From: Chrysopilus asiliformis
Lineage: Eukaryota; Arthropoda; Insecta; Diptera; Rhagionidae
Direction: 5' to 3'
Assembly: GCA_964034945.1 (NCBI GenBank)
Contig: OZ035961.1
Location: 70,047,931 to 70,111,930, forward strand
DNA: 64,000 bases
The notes below the pieces were generated by a model, which ran no database searches, was not told the DNA's origin, and saw nothing but the letters and a program-made list of their open reading frames with translations. Each line of letters starts with the position of its first letter. The stretch's first letter is position 1. The position numbers were made by a program, and so were the translations under genes. Shown piece after piece: positions 9,175 through 20,395 of the stretch.

Positions 9175-11570
9175 CTTTTTACTTTCTTCTACGGAGTATA
9201 ATAAAGTATTGTATTCATGAAAAATTTCGACCTCTTAATTTTGCCTAAAAAACATTTCCCGATCACTCCTGAGTCGATTGGAGTCATATTAAAAAAATGT
9301 CTTTCTGTCTGTCAGTCTGTCAGTCTGTCAGTCTGTCAGTCTGTCAGTCTGTCAGTCTGTCAGTCTGTCAGTCTGTCAGTCTGTCAGTCTGTCAGTCTGT
9401 CAGTCTGTCAGTCTGTCAGTCTGTCAGTCTGTCAGTCTGTCAGTCTGTCAGTCTGTCAGTCTGTCAGTCTGTCAGTCTGTCAGTCTGTCAGTCTGTCAGT
9501 CTGTCAGTCTGTCAGTCTGTCAGTCTGTCAGTCTGTCAGTCTGTCAGTCTGTCAGTCTGTCAGTCTGTCAGTCTGTCAGTCTGTCAGTCTGTCAGTCTGT
9601 CAGTCTGTCAGTCTGTCAGTCTGTCAGTCTGTCAGTCTGTCAGTCTGTCAGTCTGTCAGTCTGTCAGTCTGTCAGTCTGTCAGTCTGTCAGTCTGTCAGT
9701 CTGTCAGTCTGTCAGTCTGTCAGTCTGTCAGTCTGTCAGTCTGTCAGTCTGTCAGTCTGTCAGTCTGTCAGTCTGTCAGTCTGTCAGTCTGTCAGTCTGT
9801 CAGTCTGTCAGTCTGTCAGTCTGTCAGTCTGTCAGTCTGTCAGTCTGTCAGTCTGTCAGTCTGTCAGTCTGTCAGTCTGTCAGTCTGTCAGTCTGTCAGT
9901 CTGTCAGTCTGTCAGTCTGTCAGTCTGTCAGTCTGTCAGTCTGTCAGTCTGTCAGTCTGTCAGTCTGTCAGTCTGTCAGTCTGTCAGTCTGTCAGTCTGT
10001 CAGTCTGTCAGTCTGTCAGTCTGTCAGTCTGTCAGTCTGTCAGTCTGTCAGTCTGTCAGTCTGTCAGTCTGTCAGTCTGTCAGTCTGTCAGTCTGTCAGT
10101 CTGTCAGTCTGTCAGTCTGTCAGTCTGTCAGTCTGTCAGTCTGCCAGTCTGTCAGTCTGTCAGTCTGTCAGTCTGTCAGTCTGTCAGTCTGTCAGTCTGT
10201 CAGTCTGTCAGTCTGTCAGTCTGTCAGTCTGTCAGTCTGTCAGTCTGTCAGTCTGTCAGTCTGTCAGTCTGTCAGTCTGTCAGTCTGTCAGTCTGTCAGT
10301 CTGTCAGTCTGTCAGTCTGTCAGTCTGTCAGTCTGTCAGTCTGTCAGTCTGTCAGTCTGTCAGTCTGTCAGTCTGTCAGTCTGTCAGTCTGTCAGTCTGT
10401 CAGTCTGTCAGTCTGTCAGTCTGTCAGTCTGTCAGTCTGTCAGTCTGTCAGTCTGTCAGTCTGTCAGTCTGTCAGTCTGTCAGTCTGTCAGTCTGTCAGT
10501 CTGTCAGTCTGTCAGTCTGTCAGTCTGTCAGTCTGTCAGTCTGTCAGTCTGTCAGTCTGTCAGTCTGTCAGTCTGTCAGTCTGTCAGTCTGTCAGTCTGT
10601 CAGTCTGTCAGTCTGTCAGTCTGTCAGTCTGTCAGTCTGTCAGTCTGTCAGTCTGTCAGTCTGTCAGTCTGTCAGTCTGTCAGTCTGTCAGTCTGTCAGT
10701 CTGTCAGTCTGTCAGTCTGTCAGTCTGTCAGTCTGTCAGTCTGTCAGTCTGTCAGTCTGTCAGTCTGTCAGTCTGTCAGTCTGTCAGTCTGTCAGTCTGT
10801 CAGTCTGTCAGTCTGTCAGTCTGTCAGTCTGTCAGTCTGTCAGTCTGTCAGTCTGTCAGTCTGTCAGTCTGTCAGTCTGTCAGTCTGTCAGTCTGTCAGT
10901 CTGTCAGTCTGTCAGTCTGTCAGTCTGTCAGTCTGTCAGTCTGTCAGTCTGTCAGTCTGTCAGTCTGTCAGTCTGTCAGTCTGTCAGTCTGTCAGTCTGT
11001 CAGTCTGTCAGTCTGTCAGTCTGTCAGTCTGTCAGTCTGTCAGTCTGTCAGTCTGTCAGTCTGTCAGTCTGTCAGTCTGTCAGTCTGTCAGTCTGTCAGT
11101 CTGTCAGTCTGTCAGTCTGTCAGTCTGTCAGTCTGTCAGTCTGTCAGTCTGTCAGTCTGTCAGTCTGTCAGTCTGTCAGTCTGTCAGTCTGTCAGTCTGT
11201 CAGTCTGTCAGTCTGTCAGTCTGTCAGTCTGTCAGTCTGTCAGTCTGTCAGTCTGTCAGTCTGTCAGTCTGTCAGTCTGTCAGTCTGTCAGTCTGTCAGT
11301 CTGTCAGTCTGTCAGTCTGTCAGTCTGTCAGTCTGTCAGTCTGTCAGTCTGTCAGTCTGTCAGTCTGTCAGTCTGTCAGTCTGTCAGTCTATCAGTCTAT
11401 CAGTCTATCAGTCTATCAGTCTCTCAATATATCAGTTTTTTGCCATTACCTCGAAAAATAACGGATTTTTTGTGGTTTAATATATGTGATGAATTCAAAA
11501 GAATAATGTTTGCCACAATTTTGTTAGTTACTTTCAAAATTCAAAAGAATATTGTTTGCCACAATTTTCT
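9175..11570 (+). mobile_element. DINE-like element, family H1, core expanded to 2.1 kb
   Basis: 5' part as in the copy at 1648 (actttcttctacggag ... 'ctgagtcgattggagtc'). After the array about 300 bp of the usual H1 body is missing and the sequence resumes at cagttttttgccatta, becoming unrecognisable after about 11570. It lies inside the hAT-like element in the host intron. Confidence 0.6.
9306..11428 (+). repeat. Octamer microsatellite (CAGTCTGT)n, about 265 units
   Basis: About 2.1 kb of nearly pure octamers. One internal substitution (T to C at 10144) was seen; variants collect at the right edge, where CAGTCTAT replaces CAGTCTGT from about 11390. The host transcript would carry the complementary ACAGACTG repeat. 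Confidence 0.95.
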
Positions 11571-11625
11571 CAGTTAAAGTATAATCTTTGGTATAACCCC
11601 ACATTGGGGTAATATTTTTAAGCTA

Positions 11626-11993
11626 GAACCTGAATCGTACGTCGATGCGTCCGTCATGCGTCCGTCCGGTTGACAGTTCGATGCGGTGACAGTTGGGTAC
11701 GGCAACGAATCTGGAGTTAATTCATTGTTTTGCACTTCTTCTATTAGTTTATCGTCGAAACAATTACTTTCAATTTGTTCCATACTTAAATTGCTTAAAT
11801 CGTAAACAAACTTTTTTGGGAAATGACATTTCTGTGCGTTGCCGCATGTAAAAGTAGAAATTCGACCTACTCTATGCGGTTGCCGCATCGGAAAACGTAT
11901 TATTAGGGGAGTACTCATAGCATCCCGTTGATTTTACTCGAACTGTCAACGTGACGGACGCATGACGGACGCATCGACGTACGATTCAGGTTC
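11626..11993. mobile_element. TA-flanked MITE, 368 bp, TIRs about 55 bp
   Basis: The left end gaacctgaatcgtacgtcga is mirrored at the right (tcgacgtacgattcaggttc), both bordered by TA (11624-11625, 11994-11995). The arms contain two copies of gcgtccgtc. A 114-codon ORF reads through on the minus strand, but it covers the inverted arms and has no recognisable domain, so it is not called as a gene. Confidence 0.75.
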
Positions 11994-12358
11994 TACCTTT
12001 CGGACTTATTTTTGGCCAGATTAACTTTTGAAAATATCAAATGGAATAGTATATGACGTAACAAGGGGCGAAAGTCAACGATTTCAAGAGTGTGAAGTTA
12101 GCTGTACGAGCGAAGCGAGGGCAAATATCACACGAGTGAAATCGGTGACTCCGCTTCGAGTTGCGTATACAATTTTTCATAACAAATTCATTGAAAATAT
12201 GACTTGAGATGGGTGCCGGTCAATTTATCGTAAACAATTTATCGTAAACAATTTATCGTGAACAATTTATCGTAGAACAATTTATCGTAAGAACAATTTA
12301 TCGTAAGAACAATTTATCGTAAGAACAATTTATCGTAAGAACAATTTATCGTAATGAA

Positions 12359-12592
12359 GATTATTGTGATGGGTTGGGTGGGTGATGGGTTGGGTGGGTG
12401 ATGGGCTGGGTGGGTGATGGGTTGGGCCGGATGAGTGGGTGTGAGGGGTGGGGTGGGGAAGGGTAGGGGAGGGGAAGGGGATGGGAAGGGGATGGGATGG
12501 GGAGGGGGAGGGGAAGGGAAGGGGGGGGAGGGGAAGGGGGTGGGGAAGGGGATGGTGAGGGGGAGGGGGGGGGAAGGGAGGAGGGGGAGGGG
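12359..12592 (+). repeat. G-rich purine tract (GGGGA/GGGGT-type)
   Basis: First gatgggttgggtggg repeats, then more than 150 bp of ggggaa and ggggtgg runs with many G3 to G8 blocks. The proline/serine-rich ORF on the opposite strand is a by-product. Confidence 0.9.
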
Positions 12593-12612
12593 ATAAATTA
12601 TCGATGTTTCGT

Positions 12613-12816
<204 letters not shown>

Positions 12817-14117
12817 CAGGGTGCGCCATCTATTCCTCCGGTATGAGAATGTTGAATAACTTTTGAAAGAAACAATAGATTGCAAAAAATGGTGTTTTTT
12901 TATTTAGTTCAATCCTTTACAATTTATGTGGACTACTTTTTGAAAACAACATCGATCAAATGACCACCTTTATTGGCCACCGCAAACTGTGCTCTTTTTC
13001 GGGCATTTTCCATCACTTCTTCGAGCATCTCCGTCGGTATGGCAGCTATTTCGGCACGAATATTGGTCTTGAGCTCGTCAATGGTCTTCGGGTTGCTGGC
13101 GTAAACTTTACTCTTCAAATAACCCCACAAAAATAAGTCTGGGGGGGTTAAATCAGGGGATCTTGGTGGCCAGTCAATATCGCCTCTTTTCGATATCACA
13201 CGTCTAGGGAATTTTTGTTGCAAAAACCGTATTGTTTGGTCCGCTGTGTGGCATGGCGCCCCGTCTTGCTGAAACCAGAAGTCAGTCAGACCTTTTTCAC
13301 GCATTTTCGGACACACAAAATGTGCCAACATCCACCGATATCGATTACCATTAACTGTTTCACCTTCATTGAAGAAAAATGGCCCAATGATGGTTTTTGC
13401 GCACACGCCGGCCCAAACAGTCACTTTTCGATCATGCAATGGTATTTCATGAATCTCGTGAGGATTTTCTGTCGCCCAAATGCGGCAATTTTGTTTATTA
13501 ACACCGCCAGAGAGAGTGAAATGTGCCTCATCGGTCATTAAAACTTGCATCCAAAAGTCCGGCATGGTTTCCAACATTCGGCCGACTAATTTGCCGTATT
13601 CTATACGACGCGACTTGTCTGTTGCCAATATTCTTTGAGTTAGTTGTATTTTGTAAGGAAACAAATGGAGATCGTCCTTTAAAATGCGCCGCAACGTGGT
13701 TCCACTCATTTTCAACCGCTGAGTTCGGTGGCGATACGAGACATTTGGGTCCTCGGCAACACTCTCTCTCACGGCTTCAATAATTTCATTGGAACGTCTT
13801 GGGCGTGGATGATTATAGGTTAGATTGCCTACTGTTCCGTGCTCAAAGAAATTTTTACCCAGCGCCCGAATTGTTTTGTCGGTAGGCGCTTTTTTGCCAC
13901 GATATTTTGCACGATATGCACGTTGAGTTAGCACAATTGAACGACTATTTTCAATGTACATCGTCACTATTTCGGCGCGTTCTTTCGGTGTGAAGCGGTT
14001 CATGGTTAAAATTGTACTGGTTTGACGTTTCCAAAACGTGTCTAGGAAAGCAAATCGGTTGACAAATGGCGAAGTTATTGAATGTTTACATACCGGAGGA
14101 ATAGATGGCGCACCCTG
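12817..14117 (-). mobile_element. Complete D,D41D mariner (rosa-type), 1301 bp
   Basis: Perfect 29-bp terminal inverted repeats beginning CAGGGTGCGCCATCTATTCC, TA on both sides (12815-12816, 14118-14119). One uninterrupted transposase gene fills the interior. Full length, intact ends and an open gene suggest a young and possibly active copy. Confidence 0.95.
12933..14003 (-). CDS. Mariner-type transposase, D,D41D, 356 aa
   Basis: DDE/D transposase that would cut and paste the surrounding element. Start chosen at the ATG at 14003 (MNRFTPKERAEIV); the open frame continues upstream only by reading through the terminal repeat. Residues 1..120 form the DNA-binding half with two helix-turn-helix regions (TDKTIRALGKNFFEHGTVGN; then SGTTLRRILKDDLHLFPYKI). 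Catalytic residues: Asp158 in MTDEAHF, Asp247 in FQQDGAPCH, Asp289 in SPDLTPPDLFLWGYLK; 41 residues separate the last two, which places it in the D,D41D group that includes rosa of tephritid flies. No stop or frameshift. Its neighbour at 14136 is a deletion derivative it could mobilise. Confidence 0.92.
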   Translation of the reverse strand: MNRFTPKERAEIVTMYIENSRSIVLTQRAYRAKYRGKKAPTDKTIRALGKNFFEHGTVGNLTYNHPRPRRSNEIIEAVRESVAEDPNVSYRHRTQRLKMSGTTLRRILKDDLHLFPYKIQLTQRILATDKSRRIEYGKLVGRMLETMPDFWMQVLMTDEAHFTLSGGVNKQNCRIWATENPHEIHEIPLHDRKVTVWAGVCAKTIIGPFFFNEGETVNGNRYRWMLAHFVCPKMREKGLTDFWFQQDGAPCHTADQTIRFLQQKFPRRVISKRGDIDWPPRSPDLTPPDLFLWGYLKSKVYASNPKTIDELKTNIRAEIAAIPTEMLEEVMENARKRAQFAVANKGGHLIDVVFKK

Positions 14118-14135
14118 TATATATATACATATATA

Positions 14136-15056
14136 CAGGGTGCGCCATCTGTTCCTCCGGTATGAGAATGTTGAATAACTTTTTAAAGAAACAATAGATT
14201 GCAAAAAATGGTTTTTTTTTATTTAGTTCAATCCTTTACAATTTATGTGGACTACTTTTTGAAAACAACATCGATCAAATGACCACCTTTATTGGCCACC
14301 GCAAACTGTGCTCTTTTTCGGGCATTTTCCATCACTTCTTCGAGCATCTCCGTCGGTATGGCAGCTATTTCGGCACGAATATTGGTCTTGAGCTCGTCAA
14401 TGGTCTTCGGGTTGCTGGCGTAAACTTTACTCTTCAAATAACCCCACAAAAATAAGTCTGGGGGGGTTAAATCAGGGGATCTTGGTGGCCAGTCAATATC
14501 GCCTCTTTTCGATATCACACGTCTAGGGAATTTTTGTTGCAAAAACCGTATTGTTTGGTCCGCTGTGTGGCATGGCGCCCCGTCTTGCTGAAACCAGAAG
14601 TCAGTCAGACCTTTTTCACGCATTTTCGGACACACAAAATGTGCCAACATCCACCGATATCGATTACCATTAACTGTTTCACCTTCATTGAAGAAAAATG
14701 GCCCAATGATGGTTTTTGCGCACACGCCGGCCCAAACAGTCACTTTTCGATCATGCAATGGTATTTCATGAATCTCGTGAGGATTTTCTGTCGCCCAAAT
14801 GCGGCAATTTTGTTTATTAACACCGCCAGAGGGAGTGAAATGTGCCTCGTCGGTCATTAAAACTTGCATCCAAAATTGAACGACTATTTTCAATGTACAT
14901 CGTCACTATTTCGGCGCATTCTTTCGGTGTGAAGCGGTTCATGGTTAAAATTGTACTGGTTTGACGTTTCCAAAACGTGTCTAGGAAAGCAAATCGGTTG
15001 ACAAATGGCGAAGTTATTCAATGTTTACATACCGGAGGAACAGATGGCGCACCCTG
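14136..15056 (-). mobile_element. Internally deleted D,D41D mariner, 921 bp
   Basis: Same ends as the full copy (CAGGGTGCGCCATCTGTTCC), TA on both sides (14134-14135, 15057-15058), only 18 bp away and in the same orientation. It lacks 380 bp, with the junction near 14874 at a short 'caaa' homology. Elsewhere the two copies differ at only a few bases in what I compared. Confidence 0.92.
14252..14942 (-). pseudogene. D,D41D transposase, internally deleted and frameshifted
   Basis: The ATG at 14942 gives MNRFTPKECAEIVTMYIENS, then the deletion removes roughly residues 24 to 149 of the intact protein and shifts the frame, so translation from that ATG ends soon after. The C-terminal two thirds with all three catalytic Asp remains open but has lost its own start and the DNA-binding half. 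Confidence 0.9.
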
Positions 15057-15113
<57 letters not shown>

Positions 15114-15155
15114 ACATATGTACATATATGTATAGGTATATATATATATATAACA

Positions 15156-15241
15156 TAAACATTTTGTCGTAAGGAATATTATTTTTACAAATTCGGGCGC
15201 CCGAATTTGTAAAAATAATATTCCTTACGACAAAATGTTTA
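15156..15241. repeat. Perfect 86-bp palindrome, no loop
   Basis: 43-bp arms meeting at 15198/15199 (cgggc|gcccg), perfectly complementary, with 'cattttgtcgtaaggaata' in each arm. It lies beside the right-hand CAATTTATCG repeats of the foldback-like element. Confidence 0.95.
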
Positions 15242-15394
15242 CGATAAATTGTCTTACGATAAATTGTTTTACGATAAATTGTTCACGATAAATTGTTTTA
15301 CGATAAATTGTTCACGATAAATTGTCCGCGAATCCTTGAGATGCCATTTAAACGCGATTTCCGTATTGGAGAGTAACGCAAAAGGGGATTTGGG

Positions 15395-15445
15395 GTCCAG
15401 GGGCGGAGCCCCGGTCAGGGGGTTCGGGTGGCGTAGCCCCCTGAC
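15395..15445 (+). repeat. GC-rich hairpin block of family P
   Basis: Within AT-rich surroundings: GGGGC-gga-GCCCC, then GTCAGGGGG (15414..15422) pairing with CCCCCTGAC (15437..15445). The mirror arm has the matching block near 17077..17130, and the partial copy near 52275..52345 has a variant with the same gcgaagcccc style. Confidence 0.8.
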
Positions 15446-16095
15446 TTCAACAGAAGTAAAGTTTTAAAAGAAACAAAACAACTTTATTCTATAAATTCGT
15501 TTTATTACTAAGAAATGTTGGTCAAAACCGATTTTAATTTTAAAATTTCTCTCCTCTGAAATAAAAAAATCAACATAACAAAAAATGGAAATCGCGGCAA
15601 TGCTCAACTAAATCACACTTCGCTCATGCAGCTAATTTCAAACTCGTTCAAGTTTATTCACAAATCGGTTAGAAGCATATATGGCTGTACTGCTTACTCT
15701 AGTGTTTTCTGCCTATGAAGTTTGTCTTCTGTATTTTGTGGTACGAGAAACAGGTCGCGAAAGCACATTTTCGGTCAGCTGTTCGCACTTTCGCCCCTAG
15801 GGCCGAAAACGCAACTTTCGGCCCGCTACGGAGGCATCGAAAGGCATATTTTCGATGCATGTGCTATGAAAAATATTTTTTCAAAGGGGCCTATTGCGGT
15901 TATCGATATCTATTCGATCGACCATCGTTGGCCGGAACGATCGAAAAACAATTTGGTATTGCGTAAGGTTCATCGTTCAAGCAATCGCTATTGTGAATTT
16001 TTTAGTGTTTGACGTTTGGGAATTCACATTGTTGAAGTTATTTTTATGTTTAAAAATGACTTCAACGCAGAAAATACAATATTGAGCTCCCTTAA

Positions 16096-16212
16096 AACAT
16101 AGAGGAGGTGGATGACAATGGCGATATGAGCGAAATTACACCAGAAGACGGTTTTACAAACCAACGTCAAGGCGAAAATATTAAACACCGAATGTTGAGT
16201 TCTTTGAATTGA
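16096..16212 (+). CDS. Short acidic ORF in the centre of family P
   Basis: Open from a stop at 16093 to TGA at 16212; reads NIEEVDDNGDMSEITPEDGF and continues for 18 more residues (TNQRQGENIK...). It sits in the unique spacer between the two inverted arms, where a self-encoded or captured exon would be expected. It could be chance, or the last exon of something captured. Not recognised. Confidence 0.2.
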   Translation, partial: NIEEVDDNGDMSEITPEDGFTNQRQGENIKHRMLSSLN

Positions 16213-17512
16213 CCAATATTTCAAATCTATGTGATTAAACAGTTTTTACGTTCATTTTTTATTTAAATTATTTTTATACCCATTTGGTCTTATTTATCTT
16301 CAACCAATTTTTATATTGGATTTTTGATCGAGGTTTTGATCAAGATATTCCTCATTAATAATTTCCTAATGTGTACAAATACTTCCATTTTATTATTAGC
16401 CTCTAATTTTGATAAAAAAAAATAATTGCAATACTTCACCGATCGCTAACTTGACATAAACTTCACCGAACGATCAAACAAATGTCATCGTTCCCAACTG
16501 AACGATTTTATCGTTCACGAACGATAAAATCGATAATCACAATACCGATTTTTCGATTTGACATTTCAACGATCGATTGACGAAGCTCACAATAGGGGCC
16601 AAAATTTTTTTTCATAACACATGCATCGAAAATATGCCTTTCGATGCCTCCGTAGCGGGTCGAAAGTTGCGTTTTCGGCCCTAGGGGCGAAAGTGCGATT
16701 AGCAGGCTGAAACTGTGTTTTCGCGACGTAAACCGAAAATTTATGAATGAAACTGAACGAGTGAAGTTAGCTATACGAGCGCAGTGTGATTTACAATAGT
16801 TGCGCATTGTCGATTTCCATTTTTTGTTATGTTGATTTTTCATTTCAGTGGGGAGAAAAACTGAAATAGCTGATCAGCACTTTTGCATTTCACATTGTAT
16901 TTTGCGTGTGATTTAGTTGAGCATTACCGATTTCCATTTTTTGTTATGTTGATTTTTTATTTCAGAGGAGAGAAATTTAAAAATTAAAATCGGTTTTGAC
17001 CAACATTTCTTAGTAATAAAACGAATTTATAGAATAAAGTTGTTTTGTTTCTTTTAAAACTTTACTTCTGTTGAAGTCAGGGGGCTTCGCCCCCCGAACC
17101 CCCTGACCGGGGCTCCGCCCCTGGACCCCAAACCCCCTTTTGCGTTACTCTCCAATACGGAAATCGCGTTTAAATGGCATCTCAAGTCATATTTTCAATG
17201 AATTTGTTATGAAAAATTGTATACCCAACTCGGAGCGGAGTCACCGATTTCACTCGTGTGATATCTGCCCTCGCTTCGCTCGTGCAGCTAACTTCACACT
17301 CTTGAAATCGTTGACTTTCGCCCCTTGTTGCGTAATATACTATATGCATCATTTTTTGCTATCGCAAACTTTTTTTTTCATATCTCCAGATGTAGAGTGA
17401 ATCTGGTCAGAATCAATGAATTGAAAATATCCGAAAATTCAATATCTTGAGCAACACAAAAAATTTCGTTTTTGTCGGGTAGTGTTTTTTTAAAGGATCA
17501 AATTCGTACCAT

Positions 17513-18250
17513 TTTTACTTTTTTATACGTAGCATAATAAAGTATATTCATGGAAAATGTTGACCTCTTAATTTTGCCTAAAAACATTTCCCGAGCAACC
17601 CTGAGTCGATTGGAGCATTAATACAAAAATGTCTTTCTGTCAGTCAGTCTGTCAGTCTGTGTACAAGATTTCTCAAAAACTAATAGAGCTAGAGCCATGA
17701 AATTTTACAGGCGTGTTTGGTCCTGTAATGGGGCAATCCTATCAACTTTCGTTTTTTGCGATTTACTCTGAAACTATACGTTTTTCAGTAATCTTATGTA
17801 TAAAATTTCCTACATTTTCGTCTTTTACTAGAACTGCATATCCCAAGCCGTTATCGAGATACTGTGTTATTTAAAAAGAAAACAGTTTTTTGCGATTATC
17901 TTGAAAAAATACCGAGGTTTTTGATGGTTCTCTTTTTTGAGATGAATTGAAGAGAATAATATTTTCCACAATTTAATCTTTTGCTATTATCTGCTATCTT
18001 TGACCGTTATTGAGATATTTTCATTAAAAGGTAAAAAAAGATTTTTTCGAATTGCTTTTCGAAAAAATTGTTAAAAGAAAAATACTAAAAATCTGTACGT
18101 TTTGCCCGTAAATGGATATCTTTAACTGTTATCGAGATATTTCCGATGTTGTAGAAACAAAAATTCATAGTTTTATATTAACTAAAATTTTATTCGTTGG
18201 GTTATAGTGTAACTTAGATATTGTATAAGAAAGTCATGTGCTGTTCACAT
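17513..18250 (+). mobile_element. DINE-like element, family H1, diverged
   Basis: Starts tttttacttttttatacgtag and runs through 'ctgagtcgattggagc' and a short GTCA/GTCT core (about 17634..17660). The 3' end is degenerate (ataagaaagtcatgtgctg). It is inside the nested hAT-like element. Confidence 0.6.
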
Positions 18251-18323
18251 GAGATATTTTTTATTTGTATTTTATTTTTGTTTATTTTTGTTATGTTTTA
18301 TTATTTTTATTTTTATGGAATTT

Positions 18324-19375
18324 ACCCCTCAATTCTGCATAATAGATAAGAGCCTCTTAACTGCTAACTGGACTTTAGAGGAAATTTAATAGAAATTGGT
18401 ATTCCTGATAATAGTTAAGAGATGTCAACCTCTTAACTTTCGTGGTGAATTTTTGTAAACGGTTTTCATATTCTGGGGAAAAGTTAGCAGACGGTTCTAA
18501 CCTCAAAATCCTCTTAATTTAAGAGGACCTCGCCGATGTCCTCTTACGACCTCTTAACTCGTGTGTTGCGTTTAAAACTCGAAAAATCAGTGTCGGGGAG
18601 GGTTCCAACAATTTTTTTATGTATAGACAAGTTGTGTAAAATTGTATTCTGAACGTTTTTTACGTCACAGGTTTTCGATTAAATTCTCCGTTTTGGCGAA
18701 AATTGTGGAAAAAGTTGCATTGCATGGAGGACGAGGAAAAAAGCTGCAATAACCAGATTTTTTATAGTATTTCTGGAAAATTCATGAAATATTGTGTCTT
18801 CGTGCAATTGTTTACCTTTAATGACACAAAAAACGATTTTTTTATTGGCTGGAATTACATCAACGCATACCTGCAACTTCATTAATTTTATGTCTATCAA
18901 ATGAAATATTTATATGAGTGCAATGCATTATTTAGCCATAAATTTGTTTGCGCGTTGCTGAAATTATACAAAATCATTTAAAAACGATATTGAGTATCTT
19001 AAAAACTGTCGATTCAATTTTTACGTAATATTTTTTATATCATTTTCATTTCAAACGGTCTGAATACCGTAGAAAGCTATTCTTAACAGATACAAAACTA
19101 TTCACATGTTTTCAAGATCCGTAATGTCTTTTTTACACAATTTTTTCGATAATTTCCATAGTTTTGAAAACTTCATGATTTCAGAAAAAATCTAAGGTCA
19201 ATAAACAGCCAAATTTGACGTCTATGAGTAAGTGCTGTCAGATGGAGACATCGTGGTGAATCTCTTAATTTGCTAAAATCGGAACCCACCAAAAACTCTT
19301 ACTCAGAATACTAATTCCTTTTAAAATCTCTTAATTATAAATTAAGATATCTCTGTTACCTAGAATTGGGGGGTT
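18324..19375. mobile_element. Unclassified inverted-repeat element with long flanking direct repeat
   Basis: Ends ACCCCTCAATTCTGCATAA and, reversed, ACCCCCCAATTCTAGGTAAC. Subterminal regions repeat the motif ctcttaa. Both flanks carry atttttatttttatggaa (about 18304..18323 and 19376..19395). A single copy of that flank occurs in the related sequence near 35600. No gene was found; the ORF at 18679..18900 has no motif. Confidence 0.5.
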
Positions 19376-19426
19376 ATTTTTATTTTTATGGAACTTTGTG
19401 ATAAATAATCTATTATTATTGTGCAT

Positions 19427-20003
19427 TTTTATACCCGTATGGTGAAACCAAAGGGTATATTAACTTTGCCTTACCGTTTGTAACGCCAAGATCCCGTCAT
19501 CACACAAAAAAATCAATTACACCAATGTGTTTAGAATGATGAAAAAAGTTGAATTTAGCATGTCCGTCCGTCCGTCTGTCCGTCTGTCTGTCCGTCTGTC
19601 CGTCTGTCTGTCCGTCTGTCTGTCTGTGGCGCGGATTGCGGGCGCACGGATTGAACTAGAGACTTGAAATTTTGCGCAGATTCGTTTTTCGTGAAATGCG
19701 AGGCTAAGTTCGTTAATGGGCAAAAATGGACCATTAGGGGGGGTACCCCCCATACGAACGAAAACGTTTTTTGCGAATATCTCAAAAACGGTACATGTTA
19801 TCAAAAAAGTGCAAGAACAAAAGTTATTTAGAATATTATTCTACATATATCTCCCATACATCAAAATCCGATTGGAACAAGTTTTAAAAAAATCTTATTG
19901 GAAAATTTGAATTCAAATGAAATTTTGATACGCCGTTCAATTAAATCACCATACGGGTTTTCAATTATTGCCAGATTGGCAATTATAGCTTTTGTTATGT
20001 TTT
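19427..20003 (+). mobile_element. DINE-like element, family H2, complete
   Basis: Reference copy for family H2: starts tttttatacccgtatggtga, GTCC/GTCT core at about 19561..19625, then gcgcggattgcgggcgcacg, gggggtaccccccatacg, and ends with an inverted caccatacggg, a stem-loop attgcca-gat-tggcaat and ttgttatgtt. A 12-bp subterminal inverted repeat (CCCGTATGGTGA), a 3' hairpin and a GTCY core fit DINE-1/mini-me (Helentron-type) elements. ORFs over the core are spurious. Confidence 0.7.
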
Positions 20004-20395
20004 TTTCTTTCCAAGTTTAATACAATGGAATGTATGTACAAAAATGAACATATGCTTAAATTTTTTTGGAGCAAATTCTCCAATTTTAGTGAATAAAAGT
20101 GAACAAGTGTTGTCCTTCGCAAGCATAGCGGTAAACCTTAAACAATCGTATTTGTCCACTTTTATTTATAGAAACTTGAAAATTTGCTCCAAAAAAGTGG
20201 AGTATAAGCTATATGCGCATTTTTATGCATACAGCTCAACAAAATAAAAACGTCATAACGTAACGAAACAAAATTTGAATTTCGTTACGTACGAAATGTG
20301 TAACGTTACGATTTTTTTCCATTTGCCATCCCTGGTAAATATCGATTAATGTATGATCTTATGTATTATTATCTAAGAGAAATATCGACTTGTAC

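Noticed and set aside
9217..11577. ORFs of 727 and 786 codons of the same repeat
   Set aside because: Same octamer microsatellite; no codon-level constraint or distinct start.
11574..11918. 114-codon minus-strand ORF
   Set aside because: It lies across the inverted arm of a 368-bp MITE and has no recognisable motif.
15715..16012. Overlapping ORFs in the palindromic element
   Set aside because: They lie in an inverted arm; mirrored ORFs appear at 16508..16843 and 52409..52615, so they follow the repeat structure.
20369..20395. Extension of the host exon to the stop at 20369
   Set aside because: The gtacaagt donor after AAG and a matching phase-0 exon at 8433 explain the data better; the extra eight codons would be intronic.
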